Counted from the first letter of the stretch, positions 11,114 to 20,172 are shown. The stretch is 64,000 bases of DNA from Prorocentrum cordatum (GCA_963575745.1 CAUYUJ010006502.1:135001-199000); one strand, 5' to 3'. Made by a program: numbers and translations. Notes: generated from the sequence alone by a model not told the origin.

Positions 11114-11800
11114 ATCTGCATCTCGAGTCTACTCTTGTGGATGATGTACTGGTTCCTCGAGAGCCCCAGATTCGCAGGATCCAAATTGCCCATGATTCGC
11201 AGGATCCAAATTGCCCATGACGACATTCACTTCTTCCACTATAGCAAGCTCGCGCTCAAATGCCCAGTCGGCGTGCGTCCGGGTGATGAGCGGATCAGGC
11301 AGCACGTTCGTTGCTTCGCCGGTGGCGCGAACTTCGTCGCCCTTCAGCATGAGCGGTGCGAACTGCTTAAACACTGCCCTTTTTCCAACCACTGTGTGTT
11401 CCAAGTCCACGTCGATCGATGGGGGATCCACCCTCCTGCTCGTGGCCGAGCGCGGGCCGCGGTGATGTCGTGAAACCGCTGGTTGCTGTTGCTGTTCTAG
11501 GCGGTCCAGCAGTGCGTTGCCAAAGGGATTTGAATCGCACGGGCAGCAGGGGGCCACGCATCTTGCATCGACGGGGCGTTCGCTGCAGGTGCCCCCGCAC
11601 CGTAACTAGAGGGGGGGGATTGGTGTGGTCATTGCTGGGGGCGTTCCCAGCGTCGGGTTGCTCGTGGCCGAGCTTGTTGCAGGAATTTGTACAAAGACTT
11701 CATCCAGTCTCCTGCGCAGGTCAAATCCCCTGCGCCGGCTGGATGTCAACTGCTGCTAAATTCTTTACGCTTCGCGTATCCCCACCAGCCCATCTCAAAA
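11114..11800. other. Unassigned stretch, possible gag remnant of element 1
   Basis: Minus-strand frames (11129-11557 and 11367-11600) show a Gln/Pro/Arg-rich, gag-like composition but no zinc knuckle. A near-perfect tandem of CAGGATCCAAATTGCCCATGA occurs at about 11177-11220. The last part (11727-11760) holds a 34-base sequence repeated exactly at 22107-22140. Confidence 0.4.
11727..11760. repeat. 34-bp exact dispersed repeat (partner at 22107-22140)
   Basis: The 34 bases from CCCCTGCGCCGGC to GCTGCTAAA are identical at 11727-11760 and 22107-22140, in the same orientation. Sequence on both sides differs immediately. Both copies lie within a few hundred bases of GAGTCGTTCGGG minisatellite DNA. 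Confidence 0.8.
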
Positions 11801-11980
11801 CAGCAACTCTTGCGAAGCATGCCGACAGTCGTGTTTGTCAGGCGTGTGTCCGCTTGCCCCCGCATATCTCCCCTGTTCCTCCTCCCCCCCGCCTCCTTGC
11901 ACATCCTCCTTGTGGTGGGAGCGGGAGAAGGACGAGGCGGAGGAGGAGGGGGAGAAAGCGGTGGGAGGCAACAGGGAGTT
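11801..11980. repeat. 180-bp direct repeat, left copy
   Basis: Begins CAGCAACTCTTGCGAAGCAT and aligns with 13011-13190 with no large gaps (GCATGCCGACAGTC, GCCTCCTTGCACATCCTCCT and GTGGGAGGCAA-type blocks shared). The two copies enclose the GAC tract, the minisatellite and the AGT tract, so the whole 11801-13190 block has an LTR-like or tandem-duplication layout without coding content. Confidence 0.7.
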
Positions 11981-12003
11981 AGCGGAGACGACGACCACAG
12001 CGA

Positions 12004-12096
12004 TGATCCTAACAACGACGACGCACCCGACGACGACGACGATATCGACCACAACCGCGACGACGACGACGACGACGTCGACGACGACGACGACGA

Positions 12097-12134
<38 letters not shown>

Positions 12135-12140
12135 GCGACT
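12004..12140. repeat. GAC/CGA trinucleotide microsatellite
   Basis: Nearly uninterrupted CGACGACGA runs over about 135 bases, encoding poly-Asp, poly-Thr or poly-Arg depending on frame. The same triplet array recurs at 13790-13885 and 14936-15020. Confidence 0.9.
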
Positions 12141-12142
12141 GG

Positions 12143-12730
12143 TGGGAGTCGTTGGGGCCCCTCGTGGTGTGAGTCGTTCGGCCCCATCGTCCTTGTGTGA
12201 ATCCTTCGGGCGAGTCGTTCGGGCTCCTCGTGGTGTGAGTCGTTCGGGCCCCTCGTCCTGGCGCAAGCCGTTCGGGCTTCTCGTGCTTGTCGTTCGGGCC
12301 TTCGTGGTGTGAGTCGTTGGGGCCCTTCTTCCTGGTGTGAGTCGTTTGTGCTCTTCGTGGTGTGAGTCGTTCGGGCTCTTCGTCCTGGTGTGAGTCGTTC
12401 GGTTCCCCGTTGGGTGAGTTGTTCGGACCCCTCCTCCTGGCGCGAGTCGTTCGGGCCGCTCCTCTTGGTGTGAGTCGTTCGGGCGACTCGTGGTGTGAGT
12501 CGTTCGGGGCCCTCGTCCTGGTGTGAGTCGTTCGGGCCCCTCGTGGTGTGAGTCGTTCGGGCGCCTCGCCCCGGTGAGAGTCGTTCGGACCCCTCCTCCT
12601 GGTGTGAGTCGTTCGGGCTCTTCGTAGTGTGAGTCGTTCGGGCCCCTCGTCCTGGTGTGAGTCGTTCGGGCTCCTCGTGGTGCGAGGCGTTCGGGCACCT
12701 CGTCCTGGTGCGAGTCGTGCGGGCCCCTCG
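12143..12730. repeat. GAGTCGTTCGGG minisatellite, about 20 units
   Basis: Degenerate tandem of a 26-30 bp unit, consensus close to GTGTGAGTCGTTCGGGCCCC plus TCGT and CCTG. Units alternate CTCGTGGTGTGAG and CTCGTCCTGGTGTGAG spacers. Because the unit lacks stops on the minus strand, frames of 482 and 335 codons are open there, giving repetitive RTTHT/GPNDSHQ/ERLTP peptides. I treat these as repeat artefacts. Related units occur at about 15165-15235 and 21867-22020. Confidence 0.85.
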
Positions 12731-12732
12731 TA

Positions 12733-12736
12733 GTAG

Positions 12737-12778
<42 letters not shown>

Positions 12779-13006
12779 CTGATGAACTAGTATTAGTAAT
12801 AATAATACTAGTAGCAGTAGCAGTAGCAGTAGCAGTGACACTAGCAGTAGCAGTAACAGTAGCAGTAGCCGTCGCAGTAGAATTAGTAGTGGTAGTAGTA
12901 GTAGCAGTAGTAGCAGTCGTAGCAGTAGTAGTAGTACTAGTAGTAGCAGCAGTAGTAGTAGTAGTAGTCGTAGTAGTAGTAGTAATAGTAGTAGTAGTAC
13001 TATCTC
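12733..13006. repeat. AGT trinucleotide microsatellite with variants
   Basis: AGTAGTAGT arrays with GCAGTA and ATTAGTA interruptions over about 270 bases. It follows the minisatellite directly and ends at the right-hand 180-bp direct repeat. Confidence 0.9.
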
Positions 13007-13010
13007 CGAA

Positions 13011-13190
13011 CAGCAACCCCAGCGAAGCATGCCGACAGTCCTTTGGTGCAGGCGTGTGTCTGCCTGCCTTCGCATATATCCTCTGCGCCTACTTCCTTTT
13101 GCCTCCTTGCACATCCTCCTTGTGGGGGAGCCGGAGGAGGGCGAGTCGGAGGAGGAGGGAGTGAAGGAGTTGGGAGGCAAGACAGAAGGC
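13011..13190. repeat. 180-bp direct repeat, right copy
   Basis: Partner of 11801-11980 at an offset of about 1210 bases. It starts CAGCAACCCCAGCGAAGCAT. It ends about 40 bases before the spliced-leader-like sequence that opens the partial helicase copy. Confidence 0.7.
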
Positions 13191-13232
13191 GGTCGTCGTC
13201 GAGTCCAGCGATCTCTCCCGACCAGCGTCGTC

Positions 13233-13254
13233 GTTGTTGCCATTCTGGCTCACA
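13233..13254 (+). other. Relict dinoflagellate spliced-leader sequence (weaker copy)
   Basis: By my count 16 of 22 positions match the dinoflagellate trans-spliced leader, including the core GCCATT-TGGCTCA with one base changed (GCCATTCTGGCTCA). It lies 79 bases upstream of the ATG at 13333, which opens the same leader-proximal module as the helicase gene. A leader sequence in genomic DNA upstream of coding sequence is the known mark of an mRNA that was reverse-transcribed and reinserted. Confidence 0.55.
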
Positions 13255-13255
13255 G

Positions 13256-13770
13256 TATTGCAGTGTGGCTGTGAGCTTAGCCCCGCCTACCAGCAATCGC
13301 TTCCGCCTACCAGCAGTATTCCTGCGGCTGGCATGGAGAAGCGCCCGTGCGCTCTGGTGCCCTTGCTAGCCACGGGGGCCCCTGGGAGCGAGCGTGGAGA
13401 ATGTCGGTCGTCGGCATTCTCGCACCACCTTCAGCTTCGACGGTGCGGTCGGCGCGCTGCACTTCGCTCTGCATGGCCTGGAACGTGATGGCGAGGATTA
13501 CACCGCGAGGGCAGTGAGCGTAGCTCAGCCCACCCCGTCTGCTCTGACAGGAAGCGCGGCCATCCCTGAGGACCGGCCGTGGTATGAATGGCGCGGAGGC
13601 GCCGAGAATGCAATCTTTTAGGTTTGCAAGAGGTGCGGCCTGGACGTGTGCAACGACGTGCAGCAGTGCTTTGATATCGCGAGCACTTGGGCTTCTGACT
13701 CGGCTGTCGCTCGTGACACCGCATTGGAGCACGTATTCTACGACGGCGGAGTCCACTGCGGGGTGGACTC
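13256..13770 (+). pseudogene. Truncated, internally deleted copy of the 15.7-18.4 kb helicase gene
   Basis: Bases 13256-13394 match 15655-15795 (5' module and ATGGAGAAGCGCCC start at 13333). From 13395 the sequence instead matches 17985-18366 of the helicase gene, so about 2.2 kb is missing from the middle. The join falls at a short GAG/GTGGAGA microhomology. In the second part GAVGALHFALHGLERDGED and RPWYEWRGGAENAIF parallel the helicase frame at 17984-18844, and a TAG stops it at 13619-13621. VCKRCGLDVCNDV follows the stop. It ends in a GAC microsatellite. This is a non-functional paralogous fragment. Confidence 0.75.
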
Positions 13771-13789
13771 GGTCACGACTGGCTTGGTC

Positions 13790-13885
13790 GACGACGACGA
13801 CGACGACGACGCCGACGACGCCGACGCGGGCGACGACGACGACGACGACACGACGGCGACGACGTCGAGACAACGACGACGACGA
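13790..13885. repeat. GAC trinucleotide microsatellite, second block
   Basis: CGACGACGACGAC runs with CGCCGACGA interruptions, directly after the partial helicase copy. Confidence 0.9.
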
Positions 13886-14196
13886 CGACTACGACGTCAA
13901 TGGTGACGCCGACGGCGAGCGGAACGCACGCGCCCATCGTGCTTCTGGCACGATGTGGCTGCGTTGCGCAAGTAGGGCATATCGCCCATCACGCCCTCGG
14001 GCTCGCCACTCTTTGTTGTGATGCATGTTTCACTCTCCTCCATTGGCCCCGCCATCGTGGCAGCAGGTCCTCGTTGCGGTTAACGCTCGGGGACATGCAG
14101 GCACGGCGGCCGCCGCGGGATGCCCCAGAGACGCACCACTCTCGAGCTTTTATTGGCACGATCTGGCCACCTTGCGAAAGTAAGGCACCCACTCCC

Positions 14197-14282
14197 CGTC
14201 AAACACACACACACACACACACACACACTTTCAAAACAGAAACACACACACACACACACACACACACATCACACACACACAA
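14197..14282. repeat. CA dinucleotide microsatellite
   Basis: Two long ACACAC tracts separated by CTTTCAAAACAGAA, then a shorter one ending in AACAAAAAAACAC. Confidence 0.95.
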
Positions 14283-14935
14283 CAAAAAAACACAGAAAGA
14301 CATGCATAGAATTTGAACCCTGTCCCCCGCTGCCAAGGGGACGAGGGGGCCCGCCATTTTTTGTTTGGAGGTCGCTCGGGCCCTGGCGAAGCCTGGAAGT
14401 CAAACTTCCGATGCTTCGTCTGCCGCGCTCGTGCGCAGTAGACGCGTCGAGCGTTACGCAACGCGTTGGCTGAATTGCACTTGCCCTTGCTTATGGAAAA
14501 AAACGGAAAAAGTACAGCAGGAAGAAAGTCCTCCGAACCTTGCAGGGGTAGAGTCTCATGAAAGGGCCTGCAGGGATGCAAGAGCTGCAGGCTATCTGCA
14601 TGACTTTCGGCCTTTCCCGCCACAGGCTGTCTACTGGCCTTCGGCCTATGTGCCTCAGGATATCTAGGGGCCTGCGGCCTACCCCGCAACCGTGGTGCAG
14701 GGATCCGAGATCTTCAGGCTATAATACTATAGAAGGCTGTCAGGCTCCAGCTTGAGATTTCTTCAAGGCTTATCACAGGTTGTGTAAGTGTATAAAGACT
14801 GACAATGGAGATTATAGCCCGTGGGCGATCCTTCAGTCGCAAGTTTAAGAAATGTCATGTTCTCTTGGTTGTTTTCTGTTCTGTTGAATCATTCGCGGTC
14901 CTGTCTCAAGTTGTTTGCTAGAGTCATTATACCCC
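14283..14935. other. No recognisable gene
   Basis: Mixed sequence. At about 14560-14750 short related phrases recur (CTGCAGGCTATCTGCATGAC, TTCGGCCTTT, CTTCGGCCTA and GGCTATAAT), giving a loosely repetitive stretch. No protein motif or RNA gene is supported. Confidence 0.45.
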
Positions 14936-15020
14936 GACGACGACGACGACGACAACGACGATGACGTCGACGTCGAAGACGACGACGACGACGACCACGA
15001 CGTCGACGACGACGATTCAT
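14936..15020. repeat. GAC trinucleotide microsatellite, third block
   Basis: CGACGACGACGAC with GTCGACGTCGA interruptions. The minus-strand translation is Ser-rich and is not considered coding. Confidence 0.9.
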
Positions 15021-15630
15021 CGACGACGCGCTTCATCTTGCTTGTTCTCGTCGTCCTCCTTTGTTTTGTTTGCTGGTCCGCCTTGTATGTTGCCGTGCTT
15101 CGTCGTCCTGCTCTTTCTTCTCCTCCTCCGCCCAATGCGTTGAAAATGTCGACAGCCGTAGGGGCCCGAATGACTCATACCAGGAGGTGAGTCGTTCGGG
15201 CTCCTCGTCCTTCTCCTCCTTCTCGTTATCGGAGTTCGGGTGGCGCGCGCACGAAGGCCTTCACGTTTGTGGTGTGATGATAACGCCCAAGGGAGCGCAA
15301 CGCTTTTTGTCTTGTCGCTGTCTCCACTTCCCGACGCTTCTGGACGGCGTTTGGGGTTCTTCAGTTCGCTCCAAGACGGTCCAAGGCCTAGGAGGGCCCT
15401 GGGGGCTCTTACATCTCGCAAGAGGGCTCAAATAACGCTCTAAGAAAGTCCACAAGGAATGCGGATCGAGATGGCGCGGCCTCGGGTTCTGGAGGCCCGG
15501 GGGAAGCCGCTGGAAGAAATCCAAAGGGTTTGCAGCAGTCGCGTGAGGCCCCAAGAGGCTCCGAGGAAGGGCCACGAGGTCACCAAGGGGCTCAGGATTG
15601 GCCCAAGTCCATGTCCTCCAGCGTTGTCGT
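15021..15630. other. Upstream region of helicase gene, with one minisatellite fragment
   Basis: Contains an isolated pair of GAGTCGTTCGGG-type units at about 15165-15235 (the first in reverse orientation, CCCGAATGACTC), then CCAAGACGG/AGGAGGGCCC phrases of the CTTGGGGCC family at 15360-15600. A frame open from 15459 reads into the helicase, but the spliced-leader relic at 15632 indicates that the original mRNA began later. Confidence 0.5.
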
Positions 15631-15631
15631 C

Positions 15632-15653
15632 GCTGTTGCCATTCTGGCTCAAA
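15632..15653 (+). other. Relict dinoflagellate spliced-leader sequence upstream of the helicase gene
   Basis: 18 of 22 positions match the dinoflagellate spliced leader, with the core GCCATTCTGGCTCAA differing from the leader by one base. It lies 78 bases before the ATG at 15732. Known: dinoflagellate nuclear mRNAs receive this leader by trans-splicing, and genomic copies of it mark genes that passed through a cDNA stage. Inferred: the helicase gene here is a retroposed copy, or descends from one. Confidence 0.7.
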
Positions 15654-15731
15654 GCGTTGCAGTGTGGCTGTGAGCTTAGCTCCGCCTACCAGCAACCGTT
15701 TCCGCCCTCCAGCAATTTCCTTGCGGTCGGC

Positions 15732-18113
15732 ATGGAGAGGTGCCCGTGCGCTCTGGTAACCTTGCTAGCAACGGGGGCCCCTTGGAGCGAGCAGGGCGAG
15801 GGCAAGTCCTTCGAAGAGTTCATGTTGGACACGCTTGGATCATCGATCGATGGCGGCGGCCCGTCGGAAAACCAAGATTCAGAATTTAGCTGCGCGCATC
15901 CGTCTCGGAACGGGTCGAATAGCTTGCTGAAAGGCCCTGCCGCGTGCCGATTTCCAGATGCGCGAAAGACTCCGCGTGTCATTCTTGCAGTTCGTGGCGC
16001 ATGGTTACCGCCTGGCGAGGCTGACGTCATCCACAGTACGTTGCCCGGCAAGTCAGTCTTGAAGTTTTGGGTGGCTGTGCGTGCCGATGAGGAGGTGGTC
16101 ATTCCTCCTTCTTTTGGCAGCGACCGATCGTCGCCGTACCGCCGTCGCCCAGCAGACATCGCGGATTGCCTGCCGCCAGAGCTACTCCGGCGAATAAAAC
16201 GGAACGCCCTGAGAGCAATAGACTACGCGGAGCAGGCCATCGCGAACAAGAGAAGTCAAAGTTCGAAGAGGCTGAGGCAGGATGGCAGCGGTGAGCTGAG
16301 CTGCATGAAGAAACTCGTCGCTCAGTTGGGCACGAAGGAGCTGCCTCCTCGGGAGCGCCCCAGCACTGCCTGGAAAGCTTGCGGTGACACGGTGTTTGCG
16401 CCAGCGGATATCGTGGCTCGGGGGTGCAGTTGCGGCCGCCTGGAGAAGTTCCCCGTGCGCATGTCCGTCGACTGTTGCGGCTTAGGGCCCAGCAACGTGG
16501 CTCGCAAGACCAGGTTCAACGTAGAGGCAGAGGTCGCGCCAGCGCTGCTGCGTGCGGCGAAGGGCAAGCTGCTGTGCGAACTGCGGGCGGGGTCTGTTCG
16601 CAACGAAGATGTGGTGCGTCTGAAGGTTCACGAGGACAACCTCGGTTGTGCTTCCATCGTGTGCAACATGTACACGTTCACTGACAGGGGTGCCCGTTGG
16701 CGCGTTGACTCCGACGGCGACTTCGCAACTGACAAGCACCGCATGCTGTGGATGATAAGTACGCGCGTGCTGTCGAACATAGGCATCCAGGGCAACGCGC
16801 TTAGCGCAGGCTATCAAGACATTCGCATTGCTAGCCCGCACGTTAGCCCAGATAGCCTCGAACCAGCCTACCGGAGCGGAACGCTCCATGTCGTAACGGC
16901 TGCGCCGAGGAAAGATTACGCTACTCGCATCACTCTGGAGACAGAGGTGCACGCAGATGGAGAGTATCTCGGCGTTATCCTTGAATGGGTTGGCAACCGG
17001 GTATACCAGCACGCTGCTCTTGTTCGCATCGCTACTGCGGAGAATACTCTTGGGCTCGGCGCTCTGCGGGCTGCCTTTTCCATAGTGCAGCCTTGGTCTG
17101 GACCGCCAGTCGCAGTGGGAAATGTGCTGAACAATAGAGTCTCTCCATCGTCTGACTTCATCCAGTCGGTATTGCGCAGGCGCGGCATTCAGCTGTCGGA
17201 CGATCAGAAGCGATGCGTGGAGACCATCAACGCCTCGGACAATCATCACTTGGTCATCCAGGCTTACGCAGGTACTGGAAAGTCGATACTTTTGGCTTTG
17301 CTGGTCGAGGCAGCGTTGGCCGACGTCGACAGACAGAATGGCGCAGTGGTGATCGTGACTCCTTCGCGTAATCTGCGTGACTCCATATTACAAGGTCCGG
17401 ATTTCCTAAGCAAGGTGTTTGTGGTGGATGATCACGGGCCCCGAGTTGTTTGGCTTGGGCGACCTTCAGATGCCCCCGGGGCGTTGAGCACATGGGAAAA
17501 TAAGGCTGCGGAATTGGTGCATGAACGGCTGCGCCCTCTGCGCGCAGAGGTGCAAGAGCGGGAAGGTTCGCGTCTACGCCCTGCTTTTCAGCGTATCTTG
17601 GAGTTCAGCATCTCCTGGAAGGAGCTGCCAGCGGCCTCTGTTGTCGTGGCTGGGGACGCTGAGTTCGCGGCGTTGGAGGAGTTCCGCGGCCATGCTCGCC
17701 AGCGCATGCTACAGATCTTTGCCATCAAACGGAAAAGGGCGGAGCTCTGGGAGGACGTCATCACAGAAGGCACCAACGGTTATCTCATCGTGTCAACAAT
17801 GGATTATTTCGTCAAGTGGCGGGCGGGAGCCATTAAAGGATACCTGAACCGTTTGTTGGATCGCCTGGAGATCAGCCTGTTCTGCATGGAAGAGTTTGAG
17901 TCCTACGACGTTTCCCAGGTGATAGCTGCCTTGGCGAACGTGCCTGTACAGACATTGCTCACGGTGGGGACCAGCATCAGAGAGTGGAGAATGTCGGTGG
18001 CCGGCGTTCTCGCTCCACCTTCAGCTCCGACGGCGCGGTCGGCGCGCTGCCCTTCGCTCCGCACGGCCTGGAAGGTGATGGCGAGGATTGCACCGCGATG
18101 GCAGTCAGCGTAG
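15732..18113 (+). CDS. Superfamily 1-like helicase, N-terminal and P-loop part
   Basis: Start chosen at 15732: this ATG lies in a module conserved at 13333 and 20264 and follows the leader relic; the frame itself is open from 15459. The first 480 residues have no recognised domain (conserved-looking blocks LPGKSVLKFWVAVRADEEVV and YRRRPADIADCLPPELLRRI). At about residue 494 LSDDQKRCVETI resembles the Q-motif region, then the Walker A loop AYAGTGKSILLALL is at residues 511-524 (bases 17262-17303). VVIVTPSRNLRDSI is motif Ia. LEISLFCMEEFESYDVSQVI (about residue 713) occupies the Walker B position with MEEFE in place of DEAE. LLTVGTSIREW follows as motif III. After about 18000 the frame departs from its paralogue and ends at 18113; the helicase continues in another frame. 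Predicted role: ATP-driven nucleic-acid unwinding. Substrate unknown. Confidence 0.6.
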   Translation: MERCPCALVTLLATGAPWSEQGEGKSFEEFMLDTLGSSIDGGGPSENQDSEFSCAHPSRNGSNSLLKGPAACRFPDARKTPRVILAVRGAWLPPGEADVIHSTLPGKSVLKFWVAVRADEEVVIPPSFGSDRSSPYRRRPADIADCLPPELLRRIKRNALRAIDYAEQAIANKRSQSSKRLRQDGSGELSCMKKLVAQLGTKELPPRERPSTAWKACGDTVFAPADIVARGCSCGRLEKFPVRMSVDCCGLGPSNVARKTRFNVEAEVAPALLRAAKGKLLCELRAGSVRNEDVVRLKVHEDNLGCASIVCNMYTFTDRGARWRVDSDGDFATDKHRMLWMISTRVLSNIGIQGNALSAGYQDIRIASPHVSPDSLEPAYRSGTLHVVTAAPRKDYATRITLETEVHADGEYLGVILEWVGNRVYQHAALVRIATAENTLGLGALRAAFSIVQPWSGPPVAVGNVLNNRVSPSSDFIQSVLRRRGIQLSDDQKRCVETINASDNHHLVIQAYAGTGKSILLALLVEAALADVDRQNGAVVIVTPSRNLRDSILQGPDFLSKVFVVDDHGPRVVWLGRPSDAPGALSTWENKAAELVHERLRPLRAEVQEREGSRLRPAFQRILEFSISWKELPAASVVVAGDAEFAALEEFRGHARQRMLQIFAIKRKRAELWEDVITEGTNGYLIVSTMDYFVKWRAGAIKGYLNRLLDRLEISLFCMEEFESYDVSQVIAALANVPVQTLLTVGTSIREWRMSVAGVLAPPSAPTARSARCPSLRTAWKVMARIAPRWQSA

Positions 18114-18844
18114 CTCAGCCCACGCCGTCTGCTCTGACAGGAAGCGTGGCCGTCCCTGAGGCCCGTCCGTGGTACGAATGGTGCAAAGACGCCGAGAATG
18201 CAGTCCTCGACGTTTGCAAAAGGTGCGGCAAGGACGTCTGCAACTACGTGGCGCACTGCTTTGAGTTCGCGGGCATTTTTGCTTCTGACTCGGCTGTCGC
18301 TCGCGACACCGCATTGCAACACGTATTCTACGACGGCGACCAATGGTGGAGGAGTCCAGTGCGGGGCGGTGATGAAGTCGGTTGGCACCCTCTCTTGTTC
18401 GAATGTTTATGCCACGCTGTTGCCGCATATTTGATCGAGCACAGGAGTCTCCAGCCGGAGTGGAAAGGTTTTCCAAGACCAACGGTGCTGATCATCATGC
18501 CTTTGAGCCGGTCAGCAGCCCCGCTGTGTTGCTTGATGCAAGCTGCTTTCGATGACACAAGTCTGGGCTCAGGGGTCGTGCAAGTGTCGCTCCCTTTGAA
18601 TGTGAGGGGGGAGTGCGTCCCAATAGTGCACTGCGTGCGGCATCGTCGCACAGTGGGTGCTCAGGACCAATGCGCTGGGACGCAGAGGAACTTGAACCAA
18701 GAGTACATCAATTTGACGCGCGGGGTGGTGAAGACTTGCATGTGGGTAGAATTACAACCGTTCGGGCATCCAGGAATGCCGCGCGGCGCGCGCCATGAGT
18801 ATGTCGGCGGTGGGTCCAAGGACGAGTTTTGCTCCCGAACGTGA
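17984..18844 (+). pseudogene. Helicase C-terminal half, in a shifted frame
   Basis: A 286-codon frame overlapping the end of the previous one. It is the frame shared with the paralogous fragment at 13394-13765, which argues that it is the authentic one from about 17985. Blocks: RPWYEWCKDAENAVLDVCKR, then GWHPLLFECLCHAVAAYLIE, then PRPTVLIIMPLSRSAAPLCC, a beta-strand region resembling motif IV, and finally RTVGAQDQCAGTQRNLNQEY followed by INLTRGVVKTCMWVEL. The last fits the SF1 motif V-VI region (ALTRAxxxxWV-type), with LTRG where LTRA is usual. The gene therefore needs one frame change near 18.0-18.15 kb, either a real frameshift or a missed small intron; no obvious splice pair is visible. 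Confidence 0.55.
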
Positions 18845-19617
18845 TGACTGGAAGAAGAGCCTGGCCCCGAGCAGCCACGGGTGCTCTGCTTGCAAAAAAA
18901 GTTGTTCATGCAGGCGCTTGGGGCGCGCAAATTATTCGCAACCATCGGCATTCCGATCGAGACCTCGCGTGCCCGGGCTGCGCAGAGCGAGGGTTCGCGC
19001 CCGGCAAGTACGACGAGCACCAATGCGAAGATTGCTTCGAGAACTTGGGCCGCCTCGCGTTCGACAAATACGTGCTGTACAACGCGAAGAGGCATGAGAA
19101 GTCCCGCTTGGTGTGCCTGGACTGTCAGACGAAGCTGCGGCGCGGGAAAAGTAAAACGGCGTATGAGCTGAAGTGCTGGTCGAAGTCTGACCGCCGTCAT
19201 CACGCGTCTTCTCGGGGCACAGCTCTGGTCTGCAAAGCATGCCGTGCGCTAGGGTTCCACCCGTGTGAGCTGGAGACGTACACGTGCCAGACGTGCACTT
19301 GCAGATTCGGCGCCCGTAAGTTCAACCAAAAACTACCCGATCACCACAAGAATAGCAATCGCATGAATCTACAGTGCAAGGAGTGCGTCGCTGGCATCGA
19401 AGAACGAGTGCGCCACCTGCGCAAAGCACTGCAGAAGAGCAAGCGAAAGTGCAAGTGCCAGTGCCTCATTCACCAAGCCAAATGCCCGCTGACCCCCGTC
19501 TTTTTCGGAGAGAAGCGCTGGCCGGGCAGCGACGGAGCGATATCCGCCGACTACCGGAAGTTCTTGGACGAGTTGCAACCGATTCCGGAATGGTGGAGCA
19601 GAGCCTGGGGACGATGA
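18829..19617 (+). CDS. Cysteine-rich zinc-binding domain following the helicase
   Basis: A 262-codon frame overlapping the helicase C-terminal frame by 16 bases. From about residue 48 it shows repeated Cys pairs: CPGCAERG then CEDCFENLGRLAFD; CLDCQTKLRRGKSK; CKACRALGFHPCE; CQTCTCRFGARKFN; CKECVAGIEERV; then a Lys-rich CKCQCLIHQAKCP segment. Spacing suggests two duplicated treble- or ribbon-type zinc modules, each ending in a phrase with FD/FN. Cys-rich tails on SF1 helicases are a recurring dinoflagellate arrangement in my memory; the function is unknown, and RNA or DNA binding is a guess. A stop at 19615-19617 ends the gene after WWSRAWGR. The first 40 residues may be out of frame. Confidence 0.55.
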   Translation: MLPNVMTGRRAWPRAATGALLAKKVVHAGAWGAQIIRNHRHSDRDLACPGCAERGFAPGKYDEHQCEDCFENLGRLAFDKYVLYNAKRHEKSRLVCLDCQTKLRRGKSKTAYELKCWSKSDRRHHASSRGTALVCKACRALGFHPCELETYTCQTCTCRFGARKFNQKLPDHHKNSNRMNLQCKECVAGIEERVRHLRKALQKSKRKCKCQCLIHQAKCPLTPVFFGEKRWPGSDGAISADYRKFLDELQPIPEWWSRAWGR

Positions 19618-19619
19618 GC

Positions 19620-20172
19620 TACCGCGCGGTGCCCGTCGAGCCAGACTCCTTCCACACGTTTGAGGGACCACCGACCGCCGAGATCTCTCGCTGCGCCGCT
19701 GCCTGAGCGCCTGAGCACCGCTGCCTGCTCGTCGACCTAGTCGACCAGGCTCGACGGCCTGTGCGAAAACATGTGTGTCCTCTTCAGAGTCCTCCTCCTC
19801 CGCCTCTGCCTCGTTTGATTCGTTTGATTCGTGTCCCTGGGATCTCGCTTTTGTTGGGCCCTGGTTCCTTTGCCGGTTCCTGTTAGCTCGCCGTCGGTGG
19901 TTCCTCCGATCTCGCCTTTGCTGGTGGCTGCCTTTTTTCTGGTTCCTATCGGGTTTAGTAGTCGTGCGGGCTCCTGGGATTTCACTACTGCTGGTTCCTG
20001 GGAGTCGTGACAAGGGACGGGGGCTCACAAGGAAGGTGAGAGAGGCTAGGGTCCACAAGAACTTTGCCATAAAGGATTCGAAGGCATTGCGATTCCCTGA
20101 CGATTTTCCGTAGCCGTTGTGGCCCAAGACAAGTTGGCACAAGATATTCTCGGCCATTCCCCAGGAATCTCC
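19620..20172. other. No recognisable gene
   Basis: Intergenic stretch after the cysteine-rich frame. Repeated CTGGTTCCT, GATCTCGCTTTTG and TTGATTCG phrases at 19800-20000 give a weak tandem character. A 277-codon minus-strand frame (19369-20202) is Arg/Gln/Gly-rich over this part and is taken as non-coding. Confidence 0.4.

Noticed and set aside
11795-13243. 482-codon minus-strand ORF with RTTHT/GPNDSHQ repeats
   Set aside because: It follows the minisatellite and microsatellite exactly, other frames of the same array are also open, and it lacks any non-repeat domain.
14280-14375. Possible tRNA B box (GGGTTCAAATTC on the minus strand near 14308-14320)
   Set aside because: No A box, acceptor stem or anticodon arm could be placed around it.
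15459-15731. Upstream ATG at 15459 as the helicase start
   Set aside because: It precedes the spliced-leader relic and lies in CTTGGGGCC-type repeat sequence; the ATG at 15732 is conserved at three loci.
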